The notes beneath the pieces are model-generated. The model did no database searches. It worked only from the letters and a program-made list of their open reading frames with translations, and was not told the origin of the DNA. The translations under genes and the position numbers were made by a program. From assembly GCA_009360345.1 (NCBI GenBank), contig SPDP01000001.1, positions 2,356,001-2,420,000 of the forward strand: 64,000 nt of DNA, written 5' to 3'. Position 1 is the first letter of the stretch. Each line of letters opens with the position of its first letter. Positions 8,972-17,996 of this stretch are shown here, one piece after another. The DNA comes from Alcaligenaceae bacterium SAGV5. GTDB lineage: Bacteria; Pseudomonadota; Gammaproteobacteria; Burkholderiales; Burkholderiaceae_B.

Positions 8972-10037
8972 TCGCGCGCCCGCCACCGGGGCCGGACGCC
9001 GCATCGACCTGCGCAGCGATACCGTCACGGAGCCCACCGAGGCCATGCGCGAGGCGATGCGCATGGCCGTCGTCGGCGACGACGGGCTGGACGGCGACCC
9101 GACCGTGGGCGAACTGGAAGCGGCGGGCGCCGCGGCCATGGGCAAGGAAGACGCCTTGTTCGTGGCCAGCGGCACCATGGGCAACCTGGTCGCGGCCCTG
9201 GTGCACGCCAGCAGAGGGGGCGAGGCGCTGGTCGATGAACACGCGCACGTGGCCCGTTCCGAGGGTGGCGGCATTTCGCGCCTGGCCGGCCTGATGTGCA
9301 CGGCGGTCCGGTCGCGCGGCGGCATGATGGACCTCGACGCGCTGGCGGCGTCGATGCGCGGCGGCTATTCCCGCCATGGCGCCCCCACGGCGATGGTCGT
9401 GATCGAAACGAGCCACAATCATGCGGGCGGCCGCGCCCTGCCGCTGCCCTACCTCGCCGCCGTGAGCGGACACGCGCGGGCGGCCGGCGCTGCCGTCCAT
9501 ATCGACGGCGCGCGGATCTTCAATGCGGCGCTGGCGCAGGGCGTCCCGCCCGCGGCCATCGCCGCGTTCGGCGACACGGTGACGTTCTGCCTGTCCAAGG
9601 GCCTGAGCGCGCCCATGGGCTCGATCCTGGCGGGTTCCCGCGACTTCGTCGTCCGCGCCCGCAGCTATCGCCGCATGGTGGGCGGCGGCCTGCGCCAGGC
9701 GGGCTGCGTCGCCGCCGCGGGCCTGGTCGCCTTGCGCGACATGGCCGGACGGCTGGCCGACGACCACCGGCGCGCGTACGCCTTATGGGCCAGCCTGCGG
9801 GCACAAGCTCCGGCGCTGGTCGGAAATGCGCCGGACACGAACATCGTGCTCGTCCACCTGGGCGCCTCGAGCCCCGGCGCAGCGACCGCCTGCGCCGCGC
9901 GGCTGTCCGCCCGGGGAATACTCGTACGCCCGCGCGATGCCGATACCTTGCGGATCGTGATCCATCGGCACATCGACGACGATGCGATTCGAGTCGCCGC
10001 AGCGCAGATCAGCCTCGCCACCAGGTCCGAACACTAG
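8949..10037 (+). CDS. L-threonine aldolase family PLP enzyme
   Basis: A 362-residue protein. IDLRSDTVTEPTEAMREAM (from residue 19) and GDDGLDGDPTV are the signature opening of threonine aldolases and related beta-eliminating lyases. The PLP lysine is Lys217 in CLSKGLSAPMGS; Asp186 (HIDGARI) holds the ring nitrogen. Such enzymes split beta-hydroxy amino acids to glycine plus an aldehyde. Its stop overlaps the stop of the convergent LysR gene (CTAG at 10034-10037). The specific substrate and stereochemistry cannot be read from sequence. Confidence 0.85.
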   Translation: MSASPAPDRAPATGAGRRIDLRSDTVTEPTEAMREAMRMAVVGDDGLDGDPTVGELEAAGAAAMGKEDALFVASGTMGNLVAALVHASRGGEALVDEHAHVARSEGGGISRLAGLMCTAVRSRGGMMDLDALAASMRGGYSRHGAPTAMVVIETSHNHAGGRALPLPYLAAVSGHARAAGAAVHIDGARIFNAALAQGVPPAAIAAFGDTVTFCLSKGLSAPMGSILAGSRDFVVRARSYRRMVGGGLRQAGCVAAAGLVALRDMAGRLADDHRRAYALWASLRAQAPALVGNAPDTNIVLVHLGASSPGAATACAARLSARGILVRPRDADTLRIVIHRHIDDDAIRVAAAQISLATRSEH

Positions 10038-11002
10038 GCGCGCGCGTCTTCGCCTCGCCGGCGCCGCGGCGGAACGCGCGGCGCCTCGTCCAGCGCGGGC
10101 AAATCCCCGGCCGTGGCCCGCAACAACCCCCGCAGCCAGGAAATGGCCGGATCCCGCTCCTGGTACTTGTGCCATTGCAGGTTCTCCGCGAAGCGGGGAA
10201 TCTCAATCGGACAAGGCACCACCCGCAGCGCGAAACGCGCCGCCATGTGGCGCGCCAGCCGGGTCGGCAGGGTCGCGATGCGCGGCGTGCCCACCAGCAA
10301 CTCCGGCACCAGCGTGAAGTTGGGGGCGATCACGTCCTGCCGGCGCTGACGCCGGCCGCGCGACAGCATCTTCGCGTCATAGGTGATCCGCCGCCCGCCG
10401 CCCCATTCCACGCCCACGTGCGCAGCCTCGAAATAGGCTTCGCTCGACAGTTCGAACGCCGGGCCGACATGCGCTTCGCACACCAGGCAGGAAAACGTGT
10501 CCTCGAACAGCGGTTCGGCCGGGTGCCCCGCCACGACCGCGAACTCCGGCGCGATCAGGAGTTCGATCCCGCCGCTGTCCAGGTGCTCGGGCGTCTGGGG
10601 GCTGATCGCCCGCAGGTCGAACTGCATCAGCGGCGCCAGCTTCGCCGCCCGCCGCACCACCTCCGCCAGCAGCACCGTGATGACATAGTCCGAGGATTCG
10701 ATCGTGAAGCGGCGCGTGGCCGTGGCCGGATCGAAGGTGGGCCGGGCGCGCGTCACGGTCTGGATCTGCAGCAGCACGTCGCGCACCGGCTTGACCAGCT
10801 GCTCGGCCAGCGGGGTCGGCACCAGGGTCTTGCCCACCGGCACCAGCAGCTCGTCGTCGAAATACTCGCGCAGCCGCCCCAGCGCCAGGCTGGTCGCGGG
10901 CTGGCTCAGGAAGATGCGCTCGGCGGCGCGGCTCACGCTGCGGGTGGCCAGGAGGGCGTCGAGCACCACCAGCAGATTCAAGTCCAGCTTGTTGAAGCGC
11001 AT
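10034..11002 (-). CDS. LysR regulator, NodD/NahR-like, for the aromatic cluster
   Basis: A 322-residue LysR protein of the NodD/NahR/LinR branch, recognised by MRFNKLDLNLLVVLDALL and AAERIFLSQPATSLALGRLR. The start at 11002 fits this branch; an ATG further upstream (11020) adds six untypical residues. It is divergent from the monooxygenase gene at 11128, with a 125-base AT-rich gap between, the standard layout for LysR control of a catabolic operon. The branch commonly answers aromatic ligands, which agrees with the enzymes encoded next door. Confidence 0.88.
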   Translation of the reverse strand: MRFNKLDLNLLVVLDALLATRSVSRAAERIFLSQPATSLALGRLREYFDDELLVPVGKTLVPTPLAEQLVKPVRDVLLQIQTVTRARPTFDPATATRRFTIESSDYVITVLLAEVVRRAAKLAPLMQFDLRAISPQTPEHLDSGGIELLIAPEFAVVAGHPAEPLFEDTFSCLVCEAHVGPAFELSSEAYFEAAHVGVEWGGGRRITYDAKMLSRGRRQRRQDVIAPNFTLVPELLVGTPRIATLPTRLARHMAARFALRVVPCPIEIPRFAENLQWHKYQERDPAISWLRGLLRATAGDLPALDEAPRVPPRRRRGEDARA

Positions 11003-11127
11003 GGCCCATCCATTTACCAAACAAATGGTTCGAATTTAAACAATTAACTTTACGTCTGTCGACGGGCTCGCCACCATGCGAGGCATGCGGCTCGAAGCCG
11101 CCTTGACGAAAAAGCTGGAGACAGACA

Positions 11128-12636
11128 ATGCAGTGGGATGTGATCGTGGTCGGTGGCGGCCCGTCGGGGCTGACCCTGGCCGCCGAACTGGCGGGCTCGG
11201 GAGCCAGGACGCTGGTCCTGGAGCGGCGCACCGAAGGCGTGCAGTCGCGCGCCGGCACCCTGTTGCCGCGCGTGCTGGAGCTGTTCGACGCGCGCGGCAT
11301 CGCCGACCGCTTCATCCGGCGTACACGCGACATCAGCCCGTATCCGTTCCGCCCCTCGCACATCTGGGCTGGCTTCCACCCCATCGAATGGCATTACCTG
11401 GAAACCCGCTACGGCTTCACGCTGGGACTGCCGCAAAACCTGACCGAGGAAATCCTGTGGACCTGGGCCGAGGAAAGCGGCGCCGAGATACGGCGCGGCG
11501 CCGAAGCCCGGGCCGTGCGGCAATCGGCGGACGGGGTCGAAGTGGATGTCGGCAGCGAGGACGGCACCACGACTACCCTGCGCGCCCGCTATCTGGTCGG
11601 CGCCGACGGCGGCCGCAGCGTCGTGCGCGGCCAGGCCGGCCTGCCCTTCGACGGCCGCGGCGGCTCGTTCCGCGGCATCGTGATCGACGCCGAACTGGAC
11701 GCCCCCTGGCCCGGCGGCCGCGTCAACGTCGACAACGAGATGGGCTGGGTGCGCGGCTACGCCTTCGGCGACGGCATCACCCGCTTCAACATCGTGCATC
11801 GCGACCGGCGGCATGCGGCCAAGGATGAGCCCGTCACGCTGGAAGAAGCCCTGCAATGCATCAGCGACGTGCACGGCACCGACTACGGCATCCGCGGCCA
11901 CCGCTGGGCCTCGCGCTTCGACGACCAGATGCGCGCCGTGCCCACGCTGCGCAGCGGCCGCGTCTTCCTGGTGGGCGAATCGGCGCGCATCCACTACCCC
12001 GCCAGCGGCGTGGGCATGAACTTCTGCCTGCAGGACGCCTTCAACCTGGGATGGAAGCTGGCCCACGTGGTGCGGGGCCACAGCGACGCCGCCATCCTCG
12101 ACAGCTATGACGAGGAACGCCTGCCGGTCATGCGCGACCTGCTCGACAGCGTCGCGGCCCAGTGTGCGCTGCAATTCAATTTCGAACCCGAAGGCGTCGC
12201 CCTGAAGCGGCGCATGCAGCGCGAGTACATTCCGCTGCCCGACGTGCAGCGCAAGCTGGTGCGCGAACTCTGCGGCCTGACCCACCCCTATCCCGCGCCG
12301 CCGGGCAGCCACCCGCTGGCCGGGCAGCACGCCCCGGACATCGACCTGATCGGACTGGACGGCCAGTCGGTGCGCCTGGCCGAACTGCTGCGCGAGCGGC
12401 GCTTCGTGCTGCTGGACCTGGAAGGCTACAGCGGCCAGTACGCGGACCTGCCGCTGGAAGGGCTGCCCGTGCGCCACGTGCAGGCGCGCCTGGGCCGGGC
12501 GCCCGCCGCGCTGGCCGGCGTCCAGGGGCTGCTGGTGCGGCCGGACGGCTACATCGCCTGGGCCGGCACCTCCGTGCAACAGGGCGGCGAAGTGCGCGCC
12601 GAGCTGGCACGCTGGCTGCGCGGAGCGCGGGCATGA
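11128..12636 (+). CDS. FAD-dependent aromatic monooxygenase (class A hydroxylase)
   Basis: A 502-residue flavoprotein hydroxylase. The Rossmann FAD motif VVGGGPSGLTLAAEL is at residues 7-21 and the VGADGGRSVVR (DG) motif near 157-167. The second FAD motif reads VGESARIHYPASGVGMN (about 282-298), with Glu285 where most relatives have Asp. A thioredoxin-like C-terminal domain is present, as in phenol hydroxylases and MhpA-type enzymes. GGAG lies before the ATG. It should hydroxylate an aromatic ring using NAD(P)H and O2 and is the first gene of the cluster. The substrate is unknown. Confidence 0.87.
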   Translation: MQWDVIVVGGGPSGLTLAAELAGSGARTLVLERRTEGVQSRAGTLLPRVLELFDARGIADRFIRRTRDISPYPFRPSHIWAGFHPIEWHYLETRYGFTLGLPQNLTEEILWTWAEESGAEIRRGAEARAVRQSADGVEVDVGSEDGTTTTLRARYLVGADGGRSVVRGQAGLPFDGRGGSFRGIVIDAELDAPWPGGRVNVDNEMGWVRGYAFGDGITRFNIVHRDRRHAAKDEPVTLEEALQCISDVHGTDYGIRGHRWASRFDDQMRAVPTLRSGRVFLVGESARIHYPASGVGMNFCLQDAFNLGWKLAHVVRGHSDAAILDSYDEERLPVMRDLLDSVAAQCALQFNFEPEGVALKRRMQREYIPLPDVQRKLVRELCGLTHPYPAPPGSHPLAGQHAPDIDLIGLDGQSVRLAELLRERRFVLLDLEGYSGQYADLPLEGLPVRHVQARLGRAPAALAGVQGLLVRPDGYIAWAGTSVQQGGEVRAELARWLRGARA

Positions 12637-13970
12637 GCCGTCGCACGCTCATCCGCCAGGGTTGGATCGTCAGCGTCGATCCCCAGGTGGGCGACCTGCG
12701 CCAGGGCGACCTCCTGATCGAGGACGACCGCATCGCCGCGATCGCGCCGAACCTCGCGGTCGACGATGCGGCGCAGATCGATGCCCGCGGGATGATCGTC
12801 CTGCCCGGCTTCGTCGACACGCACCGCCATACCTGGCAGACCTGCGTGCGGCACCGCTATGCCGACATCGATCCGCAGGTCTATTTTGCCGAGATGCTGG
12901 GCGCCAAGGGCGCGGCCTTCCGCGCCGAGGACGTCTACACCGGCACGCTGCTGGGCGCGGTCTCGGCGCTGGACGGCGGCATCACCACCATGATGGACTG
13001 GTCGCACGTGCAGAACAGTCCCGAGCACAGCGACGCCGCCGTCCAGGCCCTGCGGGACGCCGGCCTGCGGGCCGTGTTCGGCCACGGCTGGCCGCTGGTC
13101 GAGGGCGCGAGCTGGATGTTCGACAGCCAGCGCGGCCACCCACGCGACATCCGCCGGCTGCGCCGGGAGTTCTTTGCCTCGGACGACCAGTTGCTGACGC
13201 TGGCCATGGCGGCGCGCGGCCCCGAGATGGCCCGCCGCGAAGTCTGGCTGGACGACCTGCGCCTGGCGCGCGAACTGGGCATACGCTCCAGCATCCACAT
13301 GGGCGCCTACGCGCGCAACGCGCCCATCCGCGCGATCGCGCAGATGCAGGCCGAAGGCGCGCTGGGCCCGGACCTGACCTTCGTGCACTGCTGCTTCTGC
13401 GGCCATGACGAGATCGCGATGATGGCCGACGCCGGCGTCACCGCCTCGCTGGGCGTGCATTGCGAGATGAACGCCCAGGGCATCGGCGACATCCCCTTCG
13501 ACCGCCTGCTAGCCGCCGGCATCCGGCCCAGCCTGAGCGGCGATACCGAGACGAAATGCGCCGGCGACATGTTCACCCAGATGCGCCACGCTTTCGCCTA
13601 TTACCGGTCCTGGATGGGCGGCGGCCACTCGCGCGTGCCGGACGCGCCGGCCACGCTCACGCTGCGCGACGTGCTGGAATTCGCCACGCTGGCCGGCGCC
13701 CGCGCCACCGGCCTGGACCACAAGACCGGCTCGCTCACGCCCGGCAAGGAGGCCGACATCGTGCTGATACGCGGCGACGACCTGAACCTGACACCGGTGT
13801 CGGACGCCGTCGGCGCCGTGGTGCTGGCGGCCCATCCCGGCAACGTCGATACCGTGTTCGTGGCCGGCCGCGCCGTCAAACGCGCGGGACAACTGCTGCA
13901 CCTCGACGTCGCGGCGCTGCGGCGGCGCGCCCGGGCCTCGCAGGCGCACGTGCTGGAGCTGCCGGCATGA
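12633..13970 (+). CDS. Metal-dependent amidohydrolase (deaminase/chlorohydrolase type)
   Basis: A 445-residue amidohydrolase of the TrzN/AtzA/SsnA branch. The metal ligands are visible: His64 and His66 (VDTHRHTWQ), His222 (SIHMGAY), and Asp304 (LSGDTETKCAG), with His252 (FVHCCFCGH) in the place of the fourth His. Members remove amino or chloro groups from N-heterocycles. It overlaps the monooxygenase by ATGA and the next hydrolase by ATGA, so it belongs to the same pathway. A deaminase in an aromatic ring-cleavage cluster hints at a nitrogen-containing ring substrate (inference). Confidence 0.85.
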   Translation: MSRRTLIRQGWIVSVDPQVGDLRQGDLLIEDDRIAAIAPNLAVDDAAQIDARGMIVLPGFVDTHRHTWQTCVRHRYADIDPQVYFAEMLGAKGAAFRAEDVYTGTLLGAVSALDGGITTMMDWSHVQNSPEHSDAAVQALRDAGLRAVFGHGWPLVEGASWMFDSQRGHPRDIRRLRREFFASDDQLLTLAMAARGPEMARREVWLDDLRLARELGIRSSIHMGAYARNAPIRAIAQMQAEGALGPDLTFVHCCFCGHDEIAMMADAGVTASLGVHCEMNAQGIGDIPFDRLLAAGIRPSLSGDTETKCAGDMFTQMRHAFAYYRSWMGGGHSRVPDAPATLTLRDVLEFATLAGARATGLDHKTGSLTPGKEADIVLIRGDDLNLTPVSDAVGAVVLAAHPGNVDTVFVAGRAVKRAGQLLHLDVAALRRRARASQAHVLELPA

Positions 13971-14980
13971 CGGCCGCGCCTGCCGTCCCCCTGGACGCGG
14001 ACCTGGCCCGCATCGTGGCCGCCCTGCGCGCGCAAGGCGCCCCCGCGCCGTTCGCCGGCGGCGCACCCGAGGCCCGCCAGCGCATGGCGCGCGCCATCCT
14101 GGCCGCGCGCGACCGCCACGGCGTGCCCGAAGTAGGCGCCGTGCGCGACCTGACCGAGGCCGAGGCCCCGGTGCCAGGCCGCGTCTATCGTCCCGCCACG
14201 GCGGGCCCGCACGTCACCGTGGTCTTCTTCCACGGCGGCGGTTTCGTGCTGGGCAGCGTCGAACTGATGGACGACATCGCGCGCAAGCTGTGCCGCGACA
14301 TGGACGCGGTGGTCGTGTCGGTGGACTACCGGCTGGCGCCCGAGCATCCCTACCCGGCCGCGCACGACGACGCCCTGGCCGCCACGCAATGGGTACAGGC
14401 GCATGCCCGTGAACTGGGCGGCGACCCGGCCCGCGTAGCCGTGGCCGGAGAAAGCGCGGGCGCCAACCTGGCGGCCAGCGCCGCCCTGCTGTGCCGCGAC
14501 GCCGGCCGGCCGCTGGCGGCACAACTACTGGTCGTGCCCGGCCTGGACATGGCCCGCGATACGCGGCGCCTGGAGGCGGCTGGCCGCGACTATCCCATGC
14601 TGTCCCCGGCCGACCTGCGCGACATCGCCCGCCTGTACATGGGCGAACGCGCCGGGGAAGCCGCCACCTTCCCGCCTTCGCCCCTGCGCGCCGACGACCT
14701 GGCCGGGCTGCCCCCCACCGTCATCGCGGTGGCCGGGCACGACCCGTTGCGCAGCGAAGGCCTGGCCTACGCCGACGGGCTGCGCGGCGCCGGCGTGCCC
14801 GTCACGGTACTGCGCCACGACGACATGTTCCACCCCTTCCTGGGCTTCTTCGAAGCCTCGGCCGCGGCCCGCCGCGCCAACGACGACATCTGCCGGGCGT
14901 TCCGCGACTGCCTGGCATCCCTTCCCCAGGCCGGGGCCAAGTCCCCCGGTCACGTAGCCCCCCAAGAGGACCCACGATGA
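13967..14980 (+). CDS. Alpha/beta hydrolase, HSL-family esterase
   Basis: A 337-residue esterase of the hormone-sensitive-lipase family. The oxyanion motif HGGGFV begins at residue 89; the nucleophile is Ser163 in AGESAGANLA; Asp259 (AGHDPLRSEG) and His289 (DDMFHPF) complete the triad. It starts by ATGA overlap with the amidohydrolase and ends by ATGA overlap with the Bug gene. No signal peptide is seen, so it is cytoplasmic. It may open an ester or lactone intermediate of the pathway; the substrate is unassigned. Confidence 0.87.
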   Translation: MTAAPAVPLDADLARIVAALRAQGAPAPFAGGAPEARQRMARAILAARDRHGVPEVGAVRDLTEAEAPVPGRVYRPATAGPHVTVVFFHGGGFVLGSVELMDDIARKLCRDMDAVVVSVDYRLAPEHPYPAAHDDALAATQWVQAHARELGGDPARVAVAGESAGANLAASAALLCRDAGRPLAAQLLVVPGLDMARDTRRLEAAGRDYPMLSPADLRDIARLYMGERAGEAATFPPSPLRADDLAGLPPTVIAVAGHDPLRSEGLAYADGLRGAGVPVTVLRHDDMFHPFLGFFEASAAARRANDDICRAFRDCLASLPQAGAKSPGHVAPQEDPR

Positions 14981-15960
14981 GACAAGCCAAGCAACTGATC
15001 GCCGGAGCGCTGGCCGCGCTGCTCGGCCTGGCCTGCCCGCTGCAGACAGGCGCGCAACAACCCTACCCCAACAAGCCCATCCACGTGGTCTTTCCTTATC
15101 CCACCGGATCGCCCATCGACGTCATCGGCCGCCTGATCGCCGACCGGGCGGGCAAGCTGCTGGGCCAGCCGCTGGTGTTCGAGAACCGCGGCGGCGCCAA
15201 CGGCATCGTCGGCACCAGCTACGCCGCCCGCATGGCGCCCGACGGCTACAACATCCACCTGACCACCACCTCGGCCCTGCTGCTCAACAGCTACCTGCGC
15301 AAGGACCTGCCCTACGAACCGCTCAAGAGCTTCACGCCCATCACCGCCGTGGCCGACCTGCCCGTCGCGCTGATGGTCAGCGCCAAGGTGCCGGCCAACA
15401 CCACGCGCGAGTTCGTCGACTACCTGAAGCGCAATCCCGGCAAGCTCAATTTCGCCAGCGTCGGCAACGGCTCGTTCAACCACCTGCTGGGCGAACAGTT
15501 CAAGGCCGCCGCCGGCGTCGACATGCTGCACGTGCCCTACCAGGGCGCGGGCCAGATCGCCATCGAACTGCTGGCCGGCCGGCTCGACGCCACCATCCTG
15601 AGCGTGGGCAGCCTGCTCGGACAGTGGAAGCAGGGACAGATCAAGGTGCTGGCCTTCATGACGCCCAGGCGCCATCCGCTGCACCCCGACGTGCCCGCCA
15701 TCACCGAGGACTTCCCCGACTTCCGCCCCTTCGGCAACTGGATGGGATTCGTCGCGCCCGCTGGCACGCCCGCGCCCATCGTCGCCAGGCTGGCCGACAC
15801 CTTCCGCGCCGTGTTGCAGCAGCCCGACGTGCGCGCCAAGATCGAGGAACAGCACTGGAGCGTGATCGGCAGCAGCCCCGAGGCCTTCGCCGCGTCGCTG
15901 CGCGACGACACCGCCATCCTGCGCGCCGCCGTCGACATGGCGGGCATCAAACCGGAATAG
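14977..15960 (+). CDS. Bug-family periplasmic solute receptor of the aromatic cluster
   Basis: A 327-residue Bug receptor. The signal peptide (LIAGALAALLGLACPLQTGA) is followed by YPNKPIHVVFPYPTG, VFENRGGANGIVG and HVPYQGAGQ. Placed inside the operon (ATGA overlap with the esterase, ten bases before the dioxygenase), it probably captures the pathway's substrate in the periplasm. No TctA/TctB partner is nearby. GAGGA precedes the ATG. Confidence 0.88.
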   Translation: MRQAKQLIAGALAALLGLACPLQTGAQQPYPNKPIHVVFPYPTGSPIDVIGRLIADRAGKLLGQPLVFENRGGANGIVGTSYAARMAPDGYNIHLTTTSALLLNSYLRKDLPYEPLKSFTPITAVADLPVALMVSAKVPANTTREFVDYLKRNPGKLNFASVGNGSFNHLLGEQFKAAAGVDMLHVPYQGAGQIAIELLAGRLDATILSVGSLLGQWKQGQIKVLAFMTPRRHPLHPDVPAITEDFPDFRPFGNWMGFVAPAGTPAPIVARLADTFRAVLQQPDVRAKIEEQHWSVIGSSPEAFAASLRDDTAILRAAVDMAGIKPE

Positions 15961-15970
15961 GAGCACGCCG

Positions 15971-16924
15971 ATGCGCGCCCCAGCCTTGACGACTCACCTC
16001 GAACGCCGCGCCGCCGTGCATTCGGTGGACTGCTTCGTGTACTCGGTGCCCGACCTGGCCGAGGCCGAACGCTTCTACCTGGCCTTCGGCCTGGACGTGC
16101 GGCGCGGCGCCGGCCATCTCGAACTGCGCACGCACGGCCATCCCCATGTGTGGAGCCGCGTCCACGAGCAAGGCCAGACCAAGCGCCTGCAATACGTCCG
16201 CTACGGCATCCACGCGGCCGACCTGGACGAAATGCGCGCGCGCATCGAGGCCGCGGGCCCGCGAACCGCCCCGCACGCACTGTCGGACGGCCAGGGGCTG
16301 TGGCTGCGCGATCCGGATGGCACGCCGCTGCAACTGGTGGTGGCGGACAAGGTTTCGCCCGCCGCCAAGAGCCCGCCCTTTGCCGTCGCCCCGGTCCCGC
16401 CCGGCCAGGGCGCCGCCCCGGCCCGCAGCCGCGTGCGGCCGGTGCGGCCGCGCCACCTTTCGCACGTCCTGTTCTTCACGCCCGACGTCGCACGCATGGT
16501 GGACTTCTGCCGGACCATACTGGGGCTGCGCGTGTCGGACCATTCCGGCGACCTCATCGCCTTCATGCACGGCATCCATGGCAGCGACCATCACCTCGTG
16601 GCTTTCGCCAAATCGCACGCACGCGGCCTGCATCACTCCAGCTGGGACGTTGGCAGCCTGGACGAGGTCGGCCGCGGCTCCGAGCAGATGCGCATCGCCG
16701 GCTACGCGCAGGGCTGGGGCGTCGGCCGCCACGTGCTGGGCTCGAACTACTTCTACTACGTGCGCGACCCCTGGGGCAGCTGGGCCGAATACTCGTACGA
16801 TATCGACTACGTCCCGGCCGGCCTGGACTGGCCCGCCGCCGACCACCCGCCCGAGGACTCGCTCTACGTCTGGGGTCCGCCCCTGCCGGCCGACTTCATC
16901 ACCAACCAGGAATACCCCGGCTGA
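15971..16924 (+). CDS. VOC-fold extradiol-type ring-cleavage dioxygenase
   Basis: A 317-residue protein with two vicinal-oxygen-chelate domains, the architecture of type I extradiol dioxygenases. Candidate Fe(II) ligands in the C-terminal domain are His165 (HLSHVLFFT), His222 (GLHHSSWDV) and Glu273 (WAEYSYD). The closing motif YYVRDPWGSWAEYSYD is typical. It would open a catechol-like ring next to the hydroxyls after the upstream monooxygenase acts. It lies ten bases after the Bug gene and 19 bases before the FAH hydrolase. Confidence 0.82.
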   Translation: MRAPALTTHLERRAAVHSVDCFVYSVPDLAEAERFYLAFGLDVRRGAGHLELRTHGHPHVWSRVHEQGQTKRLQYVRYGIHAADLDEMRARIEAAGPRTAPHALSDGQGLWLRDPDGTPLQLVVADKVSPAAKSPPFAVAPVPPGQGAAPARSRVRPVRPRHLSHVLFFTPDVARMVDFCRTILGLRVSDHSGDLIAFMHGIHGSDHHLVAFAKSHARGLHHSSWDVGSLDEVGRGSEQMRIAGYAQGWGVGRHVLGSNYFYYVRDPWGSWAEYSYDIDYVPAGLDWPAADHPPEDSLYVWGPPLPADFITNQEYPG

Positions 16925-16943
16925 CGGGGAAACGAGACACGCC

Positions 16944-17798
16944 ATGAGACTGATCGCCTTCAAGAACCCCGCCGGCGCGCCCGCCCTGGGTGCCCGCCTG
17001 GGCAACGACGTGGTCGACCTGACCGCACGCGGCCTGCCCGCCACGCTGGACGAACTGCTGCGCGACCCCGGCGGCCTGGATGCCGCCCGCGCGGCGGCCG
17101 ACGCGCCGGGCGAGCGCCTGGCCCTGGCCGGCCTCGCCCTGCTGCCGCCGCTGCAACACCCCGCCAAGGCTTTCGCCATCGGCCTGAACTATGTGGACCA
17201 TGCCGCCGAAAGCAATTTCGCGCCGCCCGCGCATCCGGTGCTGTTCCAGCGCTTCCCATCGTCCTGGGTGGCCCACGGTACCGCCATCGAACGCCCCCGC
17301 GTCTCCGTGCAGTTCGACTACGAGGCCGAACTGGTCGCGGTGATCGGCAAGGGCGGCCGCTACATTCCCAAGGAACGCGCGCTCGAACACGTGGCGGGCT
17401 ATTCGCTGTTCAACGAAGGGTCGATCCGCGACTACCAGTTCCGCTCCAACCAGTGGCTGTGGGGCAAGAACTTCGACCGCAGCGGCGGCTTCGGCCCGGA
17501 GTTCGTCACCGCCGACGAACTGCCGCCGGGCGCCGCCGGCCTGCGGATCCAGTGCCGCCTGAACGGCCAGGTCATGCAGGACGCCAACACCCGCGACATG
17601 ATCTTCGACGTGGCCACCCTGGTGGCGGCCTGCTCGGAAGGCATGGCGCTGCAACCGGGCGACATGATCATCACCGGCACCCCGTCGGGCGTGGGCCTGG
17701 CGCGCAAGCCACCGGTCTGGCTCAAGCCCGGCGATGTGTGCGAGATCGAGGTGGAGGGCGTGGGCCTGCTGCGCAACCCGGTGATCGACGAGGCTTGA
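16944..17798 (+). CDS. Fumarylacetoacetate hydrolase (FAH) family enzyme
   Basis: A 284-residue FAH-fold protein. The metal site is seen in QFDYEAELVAVIGK (Glu127, Glu129), and the usual third acid is Glu158 in SLFNEGSIRDYQ, where Asp is more common. ITGTPSGVGLARKPP and LKPGDVCEIEVEGVG close the domain. In ring-cleavage pathways these enzymes hydrate or hydrolyse the meta-cleavage product. It is the last gene of the 11.1-17.8 kb operon; repeat element A follows 35 bases later. Confidence 0.87.
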   Translation: MRLIAFKNPAGAPALGARLGNDVVDLTARGLPATLDELLRDPGGLDAARAAADAPGERLALAGLALLPPLQHPAKAFAIGLNYVDHAAESNFAPPAHPVLFQRFPSSWVAHGTAIERPRVSVQFDYEAELVAVIGKGGRYIPKERALEHVAGYSLFNEGSIRDYQFRSNQWLWGKNFDRSGGFGPEFVTADELPPGAAGLRIQCRLNGQVMQDANTRDMIFDVATLVAACSEGMALQPGDMIITGTPSGVGLARKPPVWLKPGDVCEIEVEGVGLLRNPVIDEA

Positions 17799-17833
17799 GG
17801 CCCATCGATCGTCGTACATGGCCGGCAAGGGGC

Positions 17834-17996
17834 CCTAGGCTGAATCGACATTCATGAATGTCTGGGATAGGGTTCTTGAACCGTCCGTGACCGGTGGGGT
17901 GGGGCGGCCCGCGGTGGGGCGCAGCGAAGCCGGTCGCCCGGCCCCGGTGCCCCGGACAAGACCGGGTCAAGAACATGAAGGTCGATTCAGCCTAGG
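17834..17996. repeat. MITE-like repeat, copy A (163 bp)
   Basis: An element bounded by 23-bp inverted ends with one mismatch (outermost bases CCTAGGCTGAATCGAC). Inside the left end is a 14-bp perfect palindrome, ACATTCATGAATGT (17848-17861). It has no coding capacity. It sits between two convergent genes (the FAH hydrolase and hutC), and its right end supplies the hutC stop codon (TAG at 17992-17994). A longer copy, in inverted orientation, lies at 31128-31357. It may act as a two-way terminator. Confidence 0.85.
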
